Source: Eubacteriales bacterium (lineage in GTDB: Bacteria; Bacillota; Clostridia; Saccharofermentanales; UBA5734). Taken from it: DNA of 37,062 bases. Position 1 is the stretch's first letter. Every line of letters begins with the position of its first letter. Made by a program: the position numbers and the translations under genes. The notes beneath the pieces were generated by a model. That model did no database searches and had not been told where the DNA came from. It saw only the letters and a program-made list of their open reading frames with translations. The DNA lies in the NCBI GenBank assembly GCA_028695145.1, contig JAQVJP010000012.1:1-37062 (forward strand). The letters are read 5' to 3'. Positions 28,804 to 37,062 of this stretch are shown one piece after another.

Positions 28804-28823
28804 GCTCAGAAAAGGAGAACACG

Positions 28824-29465
28824 ATGCAACTGATATTGCTGGGAGCTCCGGGTTCCGGGAAAGGCACCCTGGCAGCAGATTTGAAGAGTATATATGAAAT
28901 TCCGCATATTTCTACGGGTGATATATTTCGTAAAAATATAAGCGAGAAGACTGAACTTGGAGTCAAAGCGGAAAACTACATTAACAATGGTCAGCTTGTT
29001 CCAGATGAGATTACTATTGAAATGGTAGCGGACCGGTTGTCACAAGTAGATTGTGAACAAGGATTTCTGCTTGACGGTTTTCCAAGAACAATTCCTCAAG
29101 CTGACGCACTTGCTGCCATATTGAATGATAAAGGTATCAAACTGACTGGTGTAATCAATGTAACTATTTCAGATGAGCTTGTTCTCAAACGTTTGACCAG
29201 CAGAAGAGTATGTTCTCAATGTGGAGCAAGCTATAATTTGATATCACTTCCTCCAGAAGTAAACGGCATTTGTGATAAATGCGGGGGACAGGTCGTACAG
29301 CGCGATGATGATCATGAAGAAACGATCAAAAAACGGCTTGAAACTTATCATAATCAGACAAAACCTCTTGTTGACTATTATCGAAATCAGAATCTGATAT
29401 TTGATATAAGTAATGAAGGCAAACCAGAGGACGCAGTTGCAGCTGTCAAAGGTTTACTTGGCTGA
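28824..29465 (+). CDS. adk: Adenylate kinase, zinc-LID type
   Basis: MQLILLGAPGSGKGTLA, DGFPRT; LID CSQCGASYN...CDKCGG. Confidence 0.97.
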   Translation: MQLILLGAPGSGKGTLAADLKSIYEIPHISTGDIFRKNISEKTELGVKAENYINNGQLVPDEITIEMVADRLSQVDCEQGFLLDGFPRTIPQADALAAILNDKGIKLTGVINVTISDELVLKRLTSRRVCSQCGASYNLISLPPEVNGICDKCGGQVVQRDDDHEETIKKRLETYHNQTKPLVDYYRNQNLIFDISNEGKPEDAVAAVKGLLG

Positions 29466-29536
29466 AAAAACAGTTAAAGTCGAACATATAATTATATTTA
29501 CCGTGATGCAATACCAAGATAGATAAGGGCAATGAA

Positions 29537-30295
29537 ATGATAAAAATTAAGACAACAGAAGATGTTCGGAAAATGCAGAAGGCCGGTTCAATTGTTGCGG
29601 ATGTATTATGTATGATTGAAGAGTATATCAAACCTGGCCTTTCTACCTGGGATCTTGACCAGGCGGCTGAAAAACTAATTAGAAAATCAGGTGCTGTTCC
29701 GTCTTTTAAGGGATATGGTAATCCACCATTCCCAGGATCTGTTTGTGCCTCTATCGATCATGAAGTTGTTCATGGTATCCCTTCGAAAAATAGAATTATA
29801 GAAGAAGGAATGCTTGTATCAATTGACGTCGGAGCATATATTGATGGCTTTCATGGTGATGCTGCCAGAACTTTTGCCGTGGGTCAAGTATCTCAGGATA
29901 AACTTGATCTGTTACGTGTCACAGAGGAATGTTTCTGGAAAGGCCTCGAGCTTGCCAGGCCGGGAAACCGACTCGGAGATTTATCTGCAGCTGTTCAGAA
30001 GCATGCAGAAGATCATGGCTATGGTGTAGTACGTGAACTGACAGGGCATGGCATAGGCAGAGATTTGCATGAAGATCCTGATTTGCCTAATTACGGCCGT
30101 GCTGGACATGGGATTAGACTTGAAGCCGGTATGGTTCTTGCTATGGAACCAATGATCAATCTTGGGACAAGGCGTATTGCTTTGGAAGCTGATGGATGGA
30201 CTATTGTGACTGCTGACGGCAAGCCATCATCGCATTATGAAAATACTTTTGCGATTACTGAAGATGGTCCGCTGATTTTAACAAAAAGAGATTGA
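29537..30295 (+). CDS. map: Methionine aminopeptidase type I
   Basis: SIDVGAYIDGFHGDAART, TGHGIGRDLHEDP, AMEPMI. Confidence 0.97.
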   Translation: MIKIKTTEDVRKMQKAGSIVADVLCMIEEYIKPGLSTWDLDQAAEKLIRKSGAVPSFKGYGNPPFPGSVCASIDHEVVHGIPSKNRIIEEGMLVSIDVGAYIDGFHGDAARTFAVGQVSQDKLDLLRVTEECFWKGLELARPGNRLGDLSAAVQKHAEDHGYGVVRELTGHGIGRDLHEDPDLPNYGRAGHGIRLEAGMVLAMEPMINLGTRRIALEADGWTIVTADGKPSSHYENTFAITEDGPLILTKRD

Positions 30296-30296
30296 A

Positions 30297-30614
30297 ATGG
30301 AAGAGACCGTATTTGAAATCATCAGCCATAAGGGGATGATTCCCGGAATGGCTGTCATATCAACTGCAGGCCACGATACAGGCAGTATATATATTATAGT
30401 AAGAGTTGATGGAAGAATCGCTTATCTCGCTGATGGCCGATTAAGACATGTCGCGAGACTGAAGAAGAAACGTGTTTGTCACTTCAAGTTACTTGGACAG
30501 GCTATGCTTCCGGAACAAGCGAGGCAATTATCTGAGTTAGATAATGAGAGAGCTAATCAGATTCTTCGCGAGAGTATAACAGCGTTTTTGTCAGATAAAG
30601 CTTCAAAGGAATAA
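30297..30614 (+). CDS. KOW-domain RNA-binding protein, L14e/L6e/L27e-like
   Basis: GMAVISTAGHDTGSIYIIVRVDGRIAYLADGRLRHVARLKKKRVCH; conserved slot between map and infA. Confidence 0.8.
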   Translation: MEETVFEIISHKGMIPGMAVISTAGHDTGSIYIIVRVDGRIAYLADGRLRHVARLKKKRVCHFKLLGQAMLPEQARQLSELDNERANQILRESITAFLSDKASKE

Positions 30615-30656
30615 AATCAAATAATATAACCAATTATCAAGAAGGAGGGATTGCTA

Positions 30657-30875
30657 ATGTCAAAGGAAGACGTAATTGAGGTAGAAGGTATTGTTACTGA
30701 TTCGCTACCCAATGCTGTTTTTAAGGTTAAACTTGAAAATGGTCATGAGATTATTGCTCATATATCGGGCAAGCTGCGTCAGCATTATATTAAAATATTG
30801 CCGGGAGACCGTGTAACAATGGAATTATCGCCGTACGATCTTACCCGTGGACGTATTACCTGGAGAGCGAAATAA
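30657..30875 (+). CDS. infA: Translation initiation factor IF-1
   Basis: [72 protein letters not shown]. Confidence 0.98.
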   Translation: MSKEDVIEVEGIVTDSLPNAVFKVKLENGHEIIAHISGKLRQHYIKILPGDRVTMELSPYDLTRGRITWRAK

Positions 30876-30893
30876 ATTTATTTTAAAAAATAC

Positions 30894-30921
30894 TTGATTA
30901 TTTCGTCAGATCTGTTAAACT
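30894..30921 (+). promoter_or_regulatory. Possible promoter for rpmJ and the alpha operon, TTGATT-16-TAAACT
   Basis: Hexamers in the 106-nt infA-rpmJ gap; moderate consensus match. Confidence 0.4.
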
Positions 30922-30981
30922 ATTTTAGCATGTGCCCGCATGTGTATTCATGCTATCTGGCAAAGTGAGGAGGTCAGGACA

Positions 30982-31095
30982 ATGAAAGTTAGACCATCAG
31001 TAAAACCAATCTGTGAGAAGTGCAAAGTCATTAAGCGCAGAGGACGTGTTATGGTAATCTGTCAGGATCCTAAACACAAACAGAAACAGGGCTGA
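30982..31095 (+). CDS. rpmJ: 50S ribosomal protein L36, zinc-binding (C+) form (not in the supplied ORF track)
   Basis: Manual translation [45 protein letters not shown]. Confidence 0.98.
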   Translation: MKVRPSVKPICEKCKVIKRRGRVMVICQDPKHKQKQG

Positions 31096-31230
31096 GCTAT
31101 AGCTTAGCCTTCAAGGCAACGACACGACAAGGGATGCGGCTGCTTTGGCCCTGACAGGCCATAGTTTTCCCACATTTCGTGATTAATTATAGATAACAAA
31201 AAAACCTGTCTTATGATGGAGGTGCAAAGA

Positions 31231-31599
31231 ATGGCACGTATTGCCGGTGTGGATCTGCCCAATGATAAGCGTGTAGAAATAGCGCTTTGCTATATTTATG
31301 GTATCGGCAGAACCTTATCAAACCAGATTCTTGAGAAGTGTGGTATCAATCCAGATACTCGCGTCAAGGATTTGACTGAAGAAGAGAATTCCAAAATCAG
31401 AGATATCATCGAAAACGAGTACATCGTTGAGGGTGATCTCAGAAGAGAAATCGCAATGAATATTAAGCGCTTGACTGAAATCGGCTGCTACCGCGGTCGT
31501 CGTCATAGAATGGGTCTTCCTGTTCGTGGTCAGCGTACTAAGACGAATGCTCGTACCCGTAAGGGCCCGAAGCGTACCATTGCAGGTAAGAAGAAATAA
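31231..31599 (+). CDS. rpsM: 30S ribosomal protein S13
   Basis: [27 protein letters not shown]. Confidence 0.98.
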   Translation: MARIAGVDLPNDKRVEIALCYIYGIGRTLSNQILEKCGINPDTRVKDLTEEENSKIRDIIENEYIVEGDLRREIAMNIKRLTEIGCYRGRRHRMGLPVRGQRTKTNARTRKGPKRTIAGKKK

Positions 31600-31611
31600 G
31601 GAGGTAACAGC

Positions 31612-32016
31612 ATGGCTAAGGCGTCAGGCAAGAAAACGGCTTCCAGGCCGAAGAGAAGAGAACGCAAGAATATTGACCGTGGTGCTGCCCATATCCATTC
31701 TTCGTTCAATAATACAATTGTTACAATTACTGATCCGGTTGGTAATGCCATTTCATGGTCGAGTGCCGGCGGTCAGGGTATGAGAGGTTCGCGTAAGGGC
31801 ACTCCATTTGCAGCACAGATGGCTGCTGAAACTGCTGCTAAGACAGCTGTTGATCATGGTATGCGCTCAGTTGAAGTTTTCGTCAAGGGTCCTGGTGCAG
31901 GTCGTGAAGCAGCGATTCGTGCTCTTCAGACAGCAGGTCTTGATGTAACTATGATCAAAGACGTAACCCCCATTCCTCATAATGGCTGCAGACCGCCTAA
32001 GAGAAGAAGAGTCTGA
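31612..32016 (+). CDS. rpsK: 30S ribosomal protein S11
   Basis: [45 protein letters not shown]. Confidence 0.98.
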   Translation: MAKASGKKTASRPKRRERKNIDRGAAHIHSSFNNTIVTITDPVGNAISWSSAGGQGMRGSRKGTPFAAQMAAETAAKTAVDHGMRSVEVFVKGPGAGREAAIRALQTAGLDVTMIKDVTPIPHNGCRPPKRRRV

Positions 32017-32033
32017 TTCCGGAGGTGTAAAGA

Positions 32034-32648
32034 ATGGCTAGATATACAGACGCATCCTGCCGCCTTTGTCGTAGAGAGGGCGAGAAGCTCTTCCTCAAGG
32101 GTCAGAGATGTTATACAGGCAAATGTGCTCTTGCCAGAAGAAGCTTCGCGCCAGGTCAGCATGGCCAGGGCAGGAAGAAAACTTCTGAGTATGGTACACA
32201 GATTCGTGAGAAGCAGAAGGCTAAAAGATTTTATGGTGTTATGGAAACACAATTCCGTAATACATATGACAAGGCTTCACGTATGAAGGGTAAACCTGGT
32301 GAGAACCTGCTGATGCTGCTTGAAATGCGTTTCGACAATATCATCTATCGTATGGGTCTTGCTGCTTCAAGGGCAGAAGCTCGTCAGTTGGTGACACACG
32401 GACATTTTACAGTTAATGGCAAGAAGGCCGATATCCCATCGATGCAGCTCGCTGTTGGTGATGTGGTCGAGGTTCGTGAGACATCACGTAAGTCAGCTAA
32501 GTTCCAGGAACTTAATGGCCGTAATGTACCGGCATGGCTCACATTTAACGATGAGGCTCTCAAGGGCACTGTTGCTCAGATTCCTGGTCGTGATGATGTG
32601 GATCTGGAAGTTAAAGAAACCCTTATTGTCGAGCTCTACTCTAAGTAA
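32034..32648 (+). CDS. rpsD: 30S ribosomal protein S4, zinc-binding form
   Basis: [29 protein letters not shown]4 domain. Confidence 0.98.
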   Translation: MARYTDASCRLCRREGEKLFLKGQRCYTGKCALARRSFAPGQHGQGRKKTSEYGTQIREKQKAKRFYGVMETQFRNTYDKASRMKGKPGENLLMLLEMRFDNIIYRMGLAASRAEARQLVTHGHFTVNGKKADIPSMQLAVGDVVEVRETSRKSAKFQELNGRNVPAWLTFNDEALKGTVAQIPGRDDVDLEVKETLIVELYSK

Positions 32649-32705
32649 TAAGCATTTTGTTTATGCAGTTGCTTGATTTTAGTGGGCGCACGAAGGAGGA
32701 TTATA

Positions 32706-33659
32706 ATGATTGAGATCAAAAAGCCTGTGATTGAATGCCTCGAACGCAGTGATGATGGATCTTACGGTAAATATGAAATCGAACCGCTCGAACGTGGCTA
32801 TGGTATAACTCTTGGCAATTCACTCAGAAGAGTTCTTCTGTCGTCGCTGCCCGGAGCCGCAGTAACCGCGATCAGAGTTGAGGGCGTTTTTCACGAGTTT
32901 TCCACCGTCAAGGGTGTAATTGAGGACATGACAGAAATCATTCTCAATGTCAAAGGAATTCGTGCTAAGCTTCATGTCGATGGTCCTAAAACTGTATACA
33001 TAAGCACTGATGAAGGGCGTACAGGTGTTGTGACCGCCGGTGATATCGTTAGAGATGAAGAAGTTGAGATACTCAATCCTGATCATCCGATAGCAACCCT
33101 CAATGGTGATGGCAGACTTTTTATTGAGCTTACCATCAACAAGGGTCGTGGATACAATACAGCTGAGCGAAATAAATGGGTAAGCCAGCCTATCGGTGTT
33201 ATACCGATTGACTCAATCTTCACTCCTGTGAAGAAGGTCAATTTCTCGGTTGAAAATACACGTGTAGGTCAGTTTACTGATTATGATAAGCTTACTCTTG
33301 AGGTCTGGACTGACGCAACTGTTGATGTCGCTGAGGCTTTGAGTATTGGTTCAGGGATTTTGACTGAACATCTAAGTTTGTTCATGGCACTTACTGAAGC
33401 CGCAACAGGTCCAAGTTTCAAGGATACTGATGAAGGCAGCAGTAAGAATCAAGTTCTCGATACTGTTATTGAGGATTTGGATTTTTCAGTCAGAACATAT
33501 AATTGCCTTAAACGTGCCGGTATCAATTCTATCGGAGATCTGGTCGCCAGGTCTGAAGAAGATATGATGAAGGTTCGCAATCTTGGCAAGAAGTCGCTTG
33601 AAGAAGTGATTCAGAAACTTGAAGAGCTCGGATTATCTCTGGCGGCAATTGAGGAATAA
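32706..33659 (+). CDS. rpoA: RNA polymerase subunit alpha
   Basis: [43 protein letters not shown]-terminal alpha-CTD. Confidence 0.98.
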   Translation: MIEIKKPVIECLERSDDGSYGKYEIEPLERGYGITLGNSLRRVLLSSLPGAAVTAIRVEGVFHEFSTVKGVIEDMTEIILNVKGIRAKLHVDGPKTVYISTDEGRTGVVTAGDIVRDEEVEILNPDHPIATLNGDGRLFIELTINKGRGYNTAERNKWVSQPIGVIPIDSIFTPVKKVNFSVENTRVGQFTDYDKLTLEVWTDATVDVAEALSIGSGILTEHLSLFMALTEAATGPSFKDTDEGSSKNQVLDTVIEDLDFSVRTYNCLKRAGINSIGDLVARSEEDMMKVRNLGKKSLEEVIQKLEELGLSLAAIEE

Positions 33660-33705
33660 TCAATTTTTGTCCATGAGTTTATCCGTTCGTTAGGAGGTTA
33701 TACGA

Positions 33706-34230
33706 ATGCCTGTTTATAGGAAGCTTGGACGCGCATCCGATCAGCGCAAGTCCATACTTAAAAATCTGGTTACAGCCCTTATCGTTAATGGGCGTATCCA
33801 AACAACAACAGCACGGGCACATGAAGTACAGCGCATTGCTGAAAAACTCATTACTCTTGCTGTTAATGAAAAAGATAATTTTACAACACGCGAAATAACT
33901 GTTTCTGCAGCAAAACTTGATGCCAAAGGCAGAAAAGTTCTTAAGTCTGCTACGTCTAAAAACGGAAACGAATATGACGTTGTAGTTCGTGAGATGAAAA
34001 AGGAAATGGTTCAGGTGGATAATCCTTCAAGGCTGGCTGCACGTCGTAAGATGATGCTCTGGTTGAACAAGGGTCATAGTGCTGATGGCAAGGCTGTAAA
34101 TCCGGTTAACCATCTCTTCGCAGAGGTTGCGCCTAAGTATGCAGACCGTAATGGCGGCTACACAAGAATTATCAAGCTTGGTGCCAGACGTGGTGACGCA
34201 TCAGAAATGGCTATTCTGGAATTAGTCTGA
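33706..34230 (+). CDS. rplQ: 50S ribosomal protein L17 (long form, 174 aa)
   Basis: [56 protein letters not shown]-terminus. Confidence 0.97.
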   Translation: MPVYRKLGRASDQRKSILKNLVTALIVNGRIQTTTARAHEVQRIAEKLITLAVNEKDNFTTREITVSAAKLDAKGRKVLKSATSKNGNEYDVVVREMKKEMVQVDNPSRLAARRKMMLWLNKGHSADGKAVNPVNHLFAEVAPKYADRNGGYTRIIKLGARRGDASEMAILELV

Positions 34231-34292
34231 TTAATTGAATCTGATTTGATATAATTATTCCAGGTGATAGTGCGGTTATAACCGTAATTAGC

Positions 34293-34324
34293 GGGGACAG
34301 GTATTACCTGTCCCCTTATTGTTT
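34293..34324 (+). terminator. Intrinsic terminator after rplQ
   Basis: GGGGACAGGT att ACCTGTCCCC perfect 10-bp stem followed by TTATTGTTT. Confidence 0.8.
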
Positions 34325-34338
34325 ATAATGGTAGGTGT

Positions 34339-36147
34339 ATGAATAAAATTGTCCAGATAGATAATGTTTCTTTTCATTATCATCAACATCAGCAGGAACC
34401 GCTTCTTGCGGTTGATGAAGTTAGTATGAGCCTGGAACGCGGTAAACATACTGCTGTTCTTGGTAGAAATGGCTCCGGCAAGTCAACCTTGGCTCGTCTC
34501 GTTAACGCGCTCGAACAGCCTGATCATGGTACTATTCTGGTGGCGGGCTTAAATACATCTGATGATAAATCAATTTGGGAAATTCGTAGCACTTGCGGTA
34601 TGGTTTTTCAGAACCCGGATAATCAGATCGTTGGGACAACTGTTGAGGAAGATGTTGCGTTTGGACCTGAAAATCTTGGTGTAGAGCCATCACAGATCCG
34701 AAAACTTGTAGATGAATCGCTTGCCCGTGTTGGTCTTGCAGATGCTGCGCAGCGTCCGCCTCATCTTCTGTCAGGTGGACAGAAGCAGAAGCTTGCGATT
34801 GCCGGTATTCTTGCGATGAAACCTAAATGCCTTATACTTGATGAATCTACTGCTATGCTTGATCCGGTAAGTCGTAATGATTTCATGCGTCTTGTGCAGA
34901 CATTAATTGCTGTTGAAGGTATTACTGTAATCAATATTACTCATCATATGGAAGAAGTATTACTTGCTGATCAGGTTTATGTGATGGATCACGGGAAAAT
35001 TATAATGACTGGAAGTCCAGCTGAAATTTTCGAACAAGTTGATCAAATTAAGAGTCTTGGTCTTGATGTACCGGTTCATATGGAAATTACCTGGGAACTT
35101 GCGAGACTTACGGGCAATCAATTGAAACAGCTTGAAACGGCCGAATGGGAAGGTGCTGTGAAGGCTGTGGAAAGAATTATAAGCAGTGATGCGGCTAACG
35201 ATGTTAGCACAGCAAAACAAGATATGCAGGATTTCAAATCAATTTCAAATAAATCTGATTATTCGAATAGCAATGACTCTGACAGTAAAGAGAAAGTTAT
35301 TTCTGTCCAGAATTTGACATATACATATAATCGCGGAACATCAATGGCTCAAGAAGCATTGTCGGATGTATCGTTTGAAATAAACCGCGGAGAATTGTTC
35401 GGCATTATAGGACATAGCGGATCCGGTAAGTCTACATTAATTCAGCATTTAAATGGACTTATACGACCACAGCAGGGAACGGTTCATGTTCTTGGATGGT
35501 CAGTATCGCAAAACGCGGATGTCAAAAAAATTAGACAGAAGGCAGGTCTATTATTTCAGTATCCAGAGCATCAGTTGTTTGAAGAAACCGTATTCCAGGA
35601 TATTGCTTTTGGACCCAAGAGAATGGGACTTGATGCTAATGAGATCGACAAGCGTGTGCTTGCTGCAGCTGAAATAACAGGTCTTAGTCAGGAAATACTG
35701 GAGAGGTCTCCATTTGAACTCTCCGGAGGTCAGAAGAGAAGGGTTGCGATTGCCGGTATTCTTGCTATGAAGCCAGAGATCCTTATTCTTGATGAGCCGG
35801 CTGCCGGTCTGGATCCAGCCGGACGTGATGAGATTCTTTCATATGCCGCACAGCTCAGAGAAATGGGAGTAACAGTAATTCTTGTTTCACACAGCATGGA
35901 AGACATTGCCAGACTTGCCGATCGTATTCTGGTATTACGCGATGGCAAGATTCATGCCTGTGGTAAGCCTCAAGAGGTTTTTGTTGACGAATCATATTTA
36001 CGACAAGCAGGGTTGTCATTGCCAAGAGCTAAGGCTTTTCTTGAGTCAGTTGCTATGAGTTTCCCTGAAATTAATACTGACTTCTATACTCCGGAAACCG
36101 CGGTGGCTGAACTTCTAAGATATAAAAAAGACAGGAGGATGCAGTAA
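34339..36147 (+). CDS. Fused ECF transporter ATPase (EcfA1-EcfA2 in one polypeptide)
   Basis: Two complete ABC cassettes: GRNGSGKST/LLSGGQKQKLAIAGILAMKP and GHSGSGKST/ELSGGQKRRVAIAGILAMKP, joined by a Ser/Asp/Asn-rich linker; 602 aa uninterrupted ORF. Confidence 0.93.
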   Translation: MNKIVQIDNVSFHYHQHQQEPLLAVDEVSMSLERGKHTAVLGRNGSGKSTLARLVNALEQPDHGTILVAGLNTSDDKSIWEIRSTCGMVFQNPDNQIVGTTVEEDVAFGPENLGVEPSQIRKLVDESLARVGLADAAQRPPHLLSGGQKQKLAIAGILAMKPKCLILDESTAMLDPVSRNDFMRLVQTLIAVEGITVINITHHMEEVLLADQVYVMDHGKIIMTGSPAEIFEQVDQIKSLGLDVPVHMEITWELARLTGNQLKQLETAEWEGAVKAVERIISSDAANDVSTAKQDMQDFKSISNKSDYSNSNDSDSKEKVISVQNLTYTYNRGTSMAQEALSDVSFEINRGELFGIIGHSGSGKSTLIQHLNGLIRPQQGTVHVLGWSVSQNADVKKIRQKAGLLFQYPEHQLFEETVFQDIAFGPKRMGLDANEIDKRVLAAAEITGLSQEILERSPFELSGGQKRRVAIAGILAMKPEILILDEPAAGLDPAGRDEILSYAAQLREMGVTVILVSHSMEDIARLADRILVLRDGKIHACGKPQEVFVDESYLRQAGLSLPRAKAFLESVAMSFPEINTDFYTPETAVAELLRYKKDRRMQ

Positions 36148-36953
36148 TGTTAGGAAACATCTCTCTTGGTCGTTATTATCCAGCTGATTCGGTTTTACAC
36201 CGGCTTGATCCGCGAACCAAACTTCTGGGCGTTATAGTGTTTATGATCTTGATTTTTATGTCCCAGACTATTCAGGCAATGGGTTTACTTGCGTTACTGA
36301 CTATCATATTGATTATGATGTCAAATGTTCCTGTAAAACAAGTGTTAATGGGACTTAAACCAATTCTGTTTATACTAATTTTTGCTTTTGTACTTAATGT
36401 GTTTTCGGGTAATAGTGATGTGGTATGGTTTCGAATCGGTCCGTTGCGCGTGACTGATCAGGGTGTTTATACAGCTATTAGAATGGCTGTGCGCTTGGCG
36501 CTGCTGATTTTGAATACAACTTTATTATTGACTCTTACTACAACACCTGTGATGGTTTCAGATGCTATGGAGAAACTACTTAAGCCTCTCAGTAAATTCG
36601 GTTTTCCGGCACATGAAATGGCGATGATGATGTCAATTGCACTGAGATTTGTGCCTACACTGCTTGAAGAAACAGAGAAGATTATGAAGGCTCAATCATC
36701 GCGTGGAGCTGATTATGATACAGGTGGACTTATAAGCAAGGCCAGAGGTTTGGTCTCCGTCTTAATACCTCTGTTTGTGAGTGCCTTCAAAAGGGCGGAA
36801 GATCTCGCAACCGCCATGGAAGCGCGCTGTTATCGAGGTGGCGAGGGAAGAACAAGGATGAAGAGTCTTAAATTTACAAGAACAGATAGTGCTTTTATGA
36901 TCTTTCTTCTGATTTCTATTGCGGCAGTAATCATCCTGCAGTATGTTATCTGA
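36147..36953 (+). CDS. ecfT: ECF transporter T component
   Basis: Multi-TM; RLDPRTKLLGVIVFMI, SSRGADYDTGG, AMEARCYRGGEGRTRM motif; TAATG overlap. Confidence 0.93.
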   Translation: MLGNISLGRYYPADSVLHRLDPRTKLLGVIVFMILIFMSQTIQAMGLLALLTIILIMMSNVPVKQVLMGLKPILFILIFAFVLNVFSGNSDVVWFRIGPLRVTDQGVYTAIRMAVRLALLILNTTLLLTLTTTPVMVSDAMEKLLKPLSKFGFPAHEMAMMMSIALRFVPTLLEETEKIMKAQSSRGADYDTGGLISKARGLVSVLIPLFVSAFKRAEDLATAMEARCYRGGEGRTRMKSLKFTRTDSAFMIFLLISIAAVIILQYVI

Positions 36954-36994
36954 TATAATCAATTCAAATAAAAGCTGGTCGGAGGTAACCCATA

Positions 36995-37062
36995 ATGAGT
37001 TATTACGTAGGAATAGATCTTGGCGGTACCAATATAAAAGCAGGTATTGTCAATGACAAAGG
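36995..37062 (+). CDS. ROK family sugar kinase (partial at window end)
   Basis: MSYYVGIDLGGTNIKAGIVNDK phosphate-1 motif; GGAGG RBS. Confidence 0.8.
   Translation, partial: MSYYVGIDLGGTNIKAGIVNDK

Noticed and set aside
34320-34330. TATAAT before the ecfA start as a promoter
   Set aside because: No -35 at suitable spacing and no extended -10; it is too close to the RBS and overlaps the terminator tail.
1-37062. CRISPR arrays, insertion sequences, prophage, toxin-antitoxin, tRNA or rRNA genes
   Set aside because: No spaced repeats, transposase/integrase-like ORFs or structural RNA signatures seen by eye on either strand.

Overview
This is a mostly housekeeping window from a low-to-mid GC Firmicute, probably a clostridial lineage. 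From left to right it carries: (1) the 3' end of an unidentified + strand CDS, then a consensus promoter whose -10 sits in the loop of a perfect 18-bp inverted repeat, an FMN riboswitch with terminator, and ribU-DUF2752-CD225/dispanin-like genes; (2) a minus-strand arginine operon, argC-argB-argD-argF-GNAT, with no argJ; (3) a stand-alone MsmX/UgpC-type ABC ATPase and a PucR/CdaR-like regulator; (4) an envelope-remodelling cluster: ftsE (with an unusually long acidic tail), ftsX, an M23 coiled-coil hydrolase, an S41 (Ctp) protease, a SAM methyltransferase, hslO and a PdaA-like deacetylase; (5) the complete S10-spc-alpha ribosomal protein region, rpsJ to rplQ, including secY, adk, map, a KOW protein, infA and rpoA; (6) a fused EcfA-EcfA ATPase, ecfT and the start of a ROK kinase. 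I saw no CRISPR, transposon, prophage, rRNA or tRNA. I do not see a clear new multi-gene system. The parts most worth checking are non-coding (a roughly 280-nt S10 leader with tandem terminator-like hairpins, intra-operon hairpins in the r-protein cluster, and the palindrome-embedded promoter before the FMN riboswitch) and a few protein oddities (FtsE tail, EcfA fusion, the GNAT replacing argJ, the L22 extension). RNA structures were paired by eye, with no folding software or homology search.
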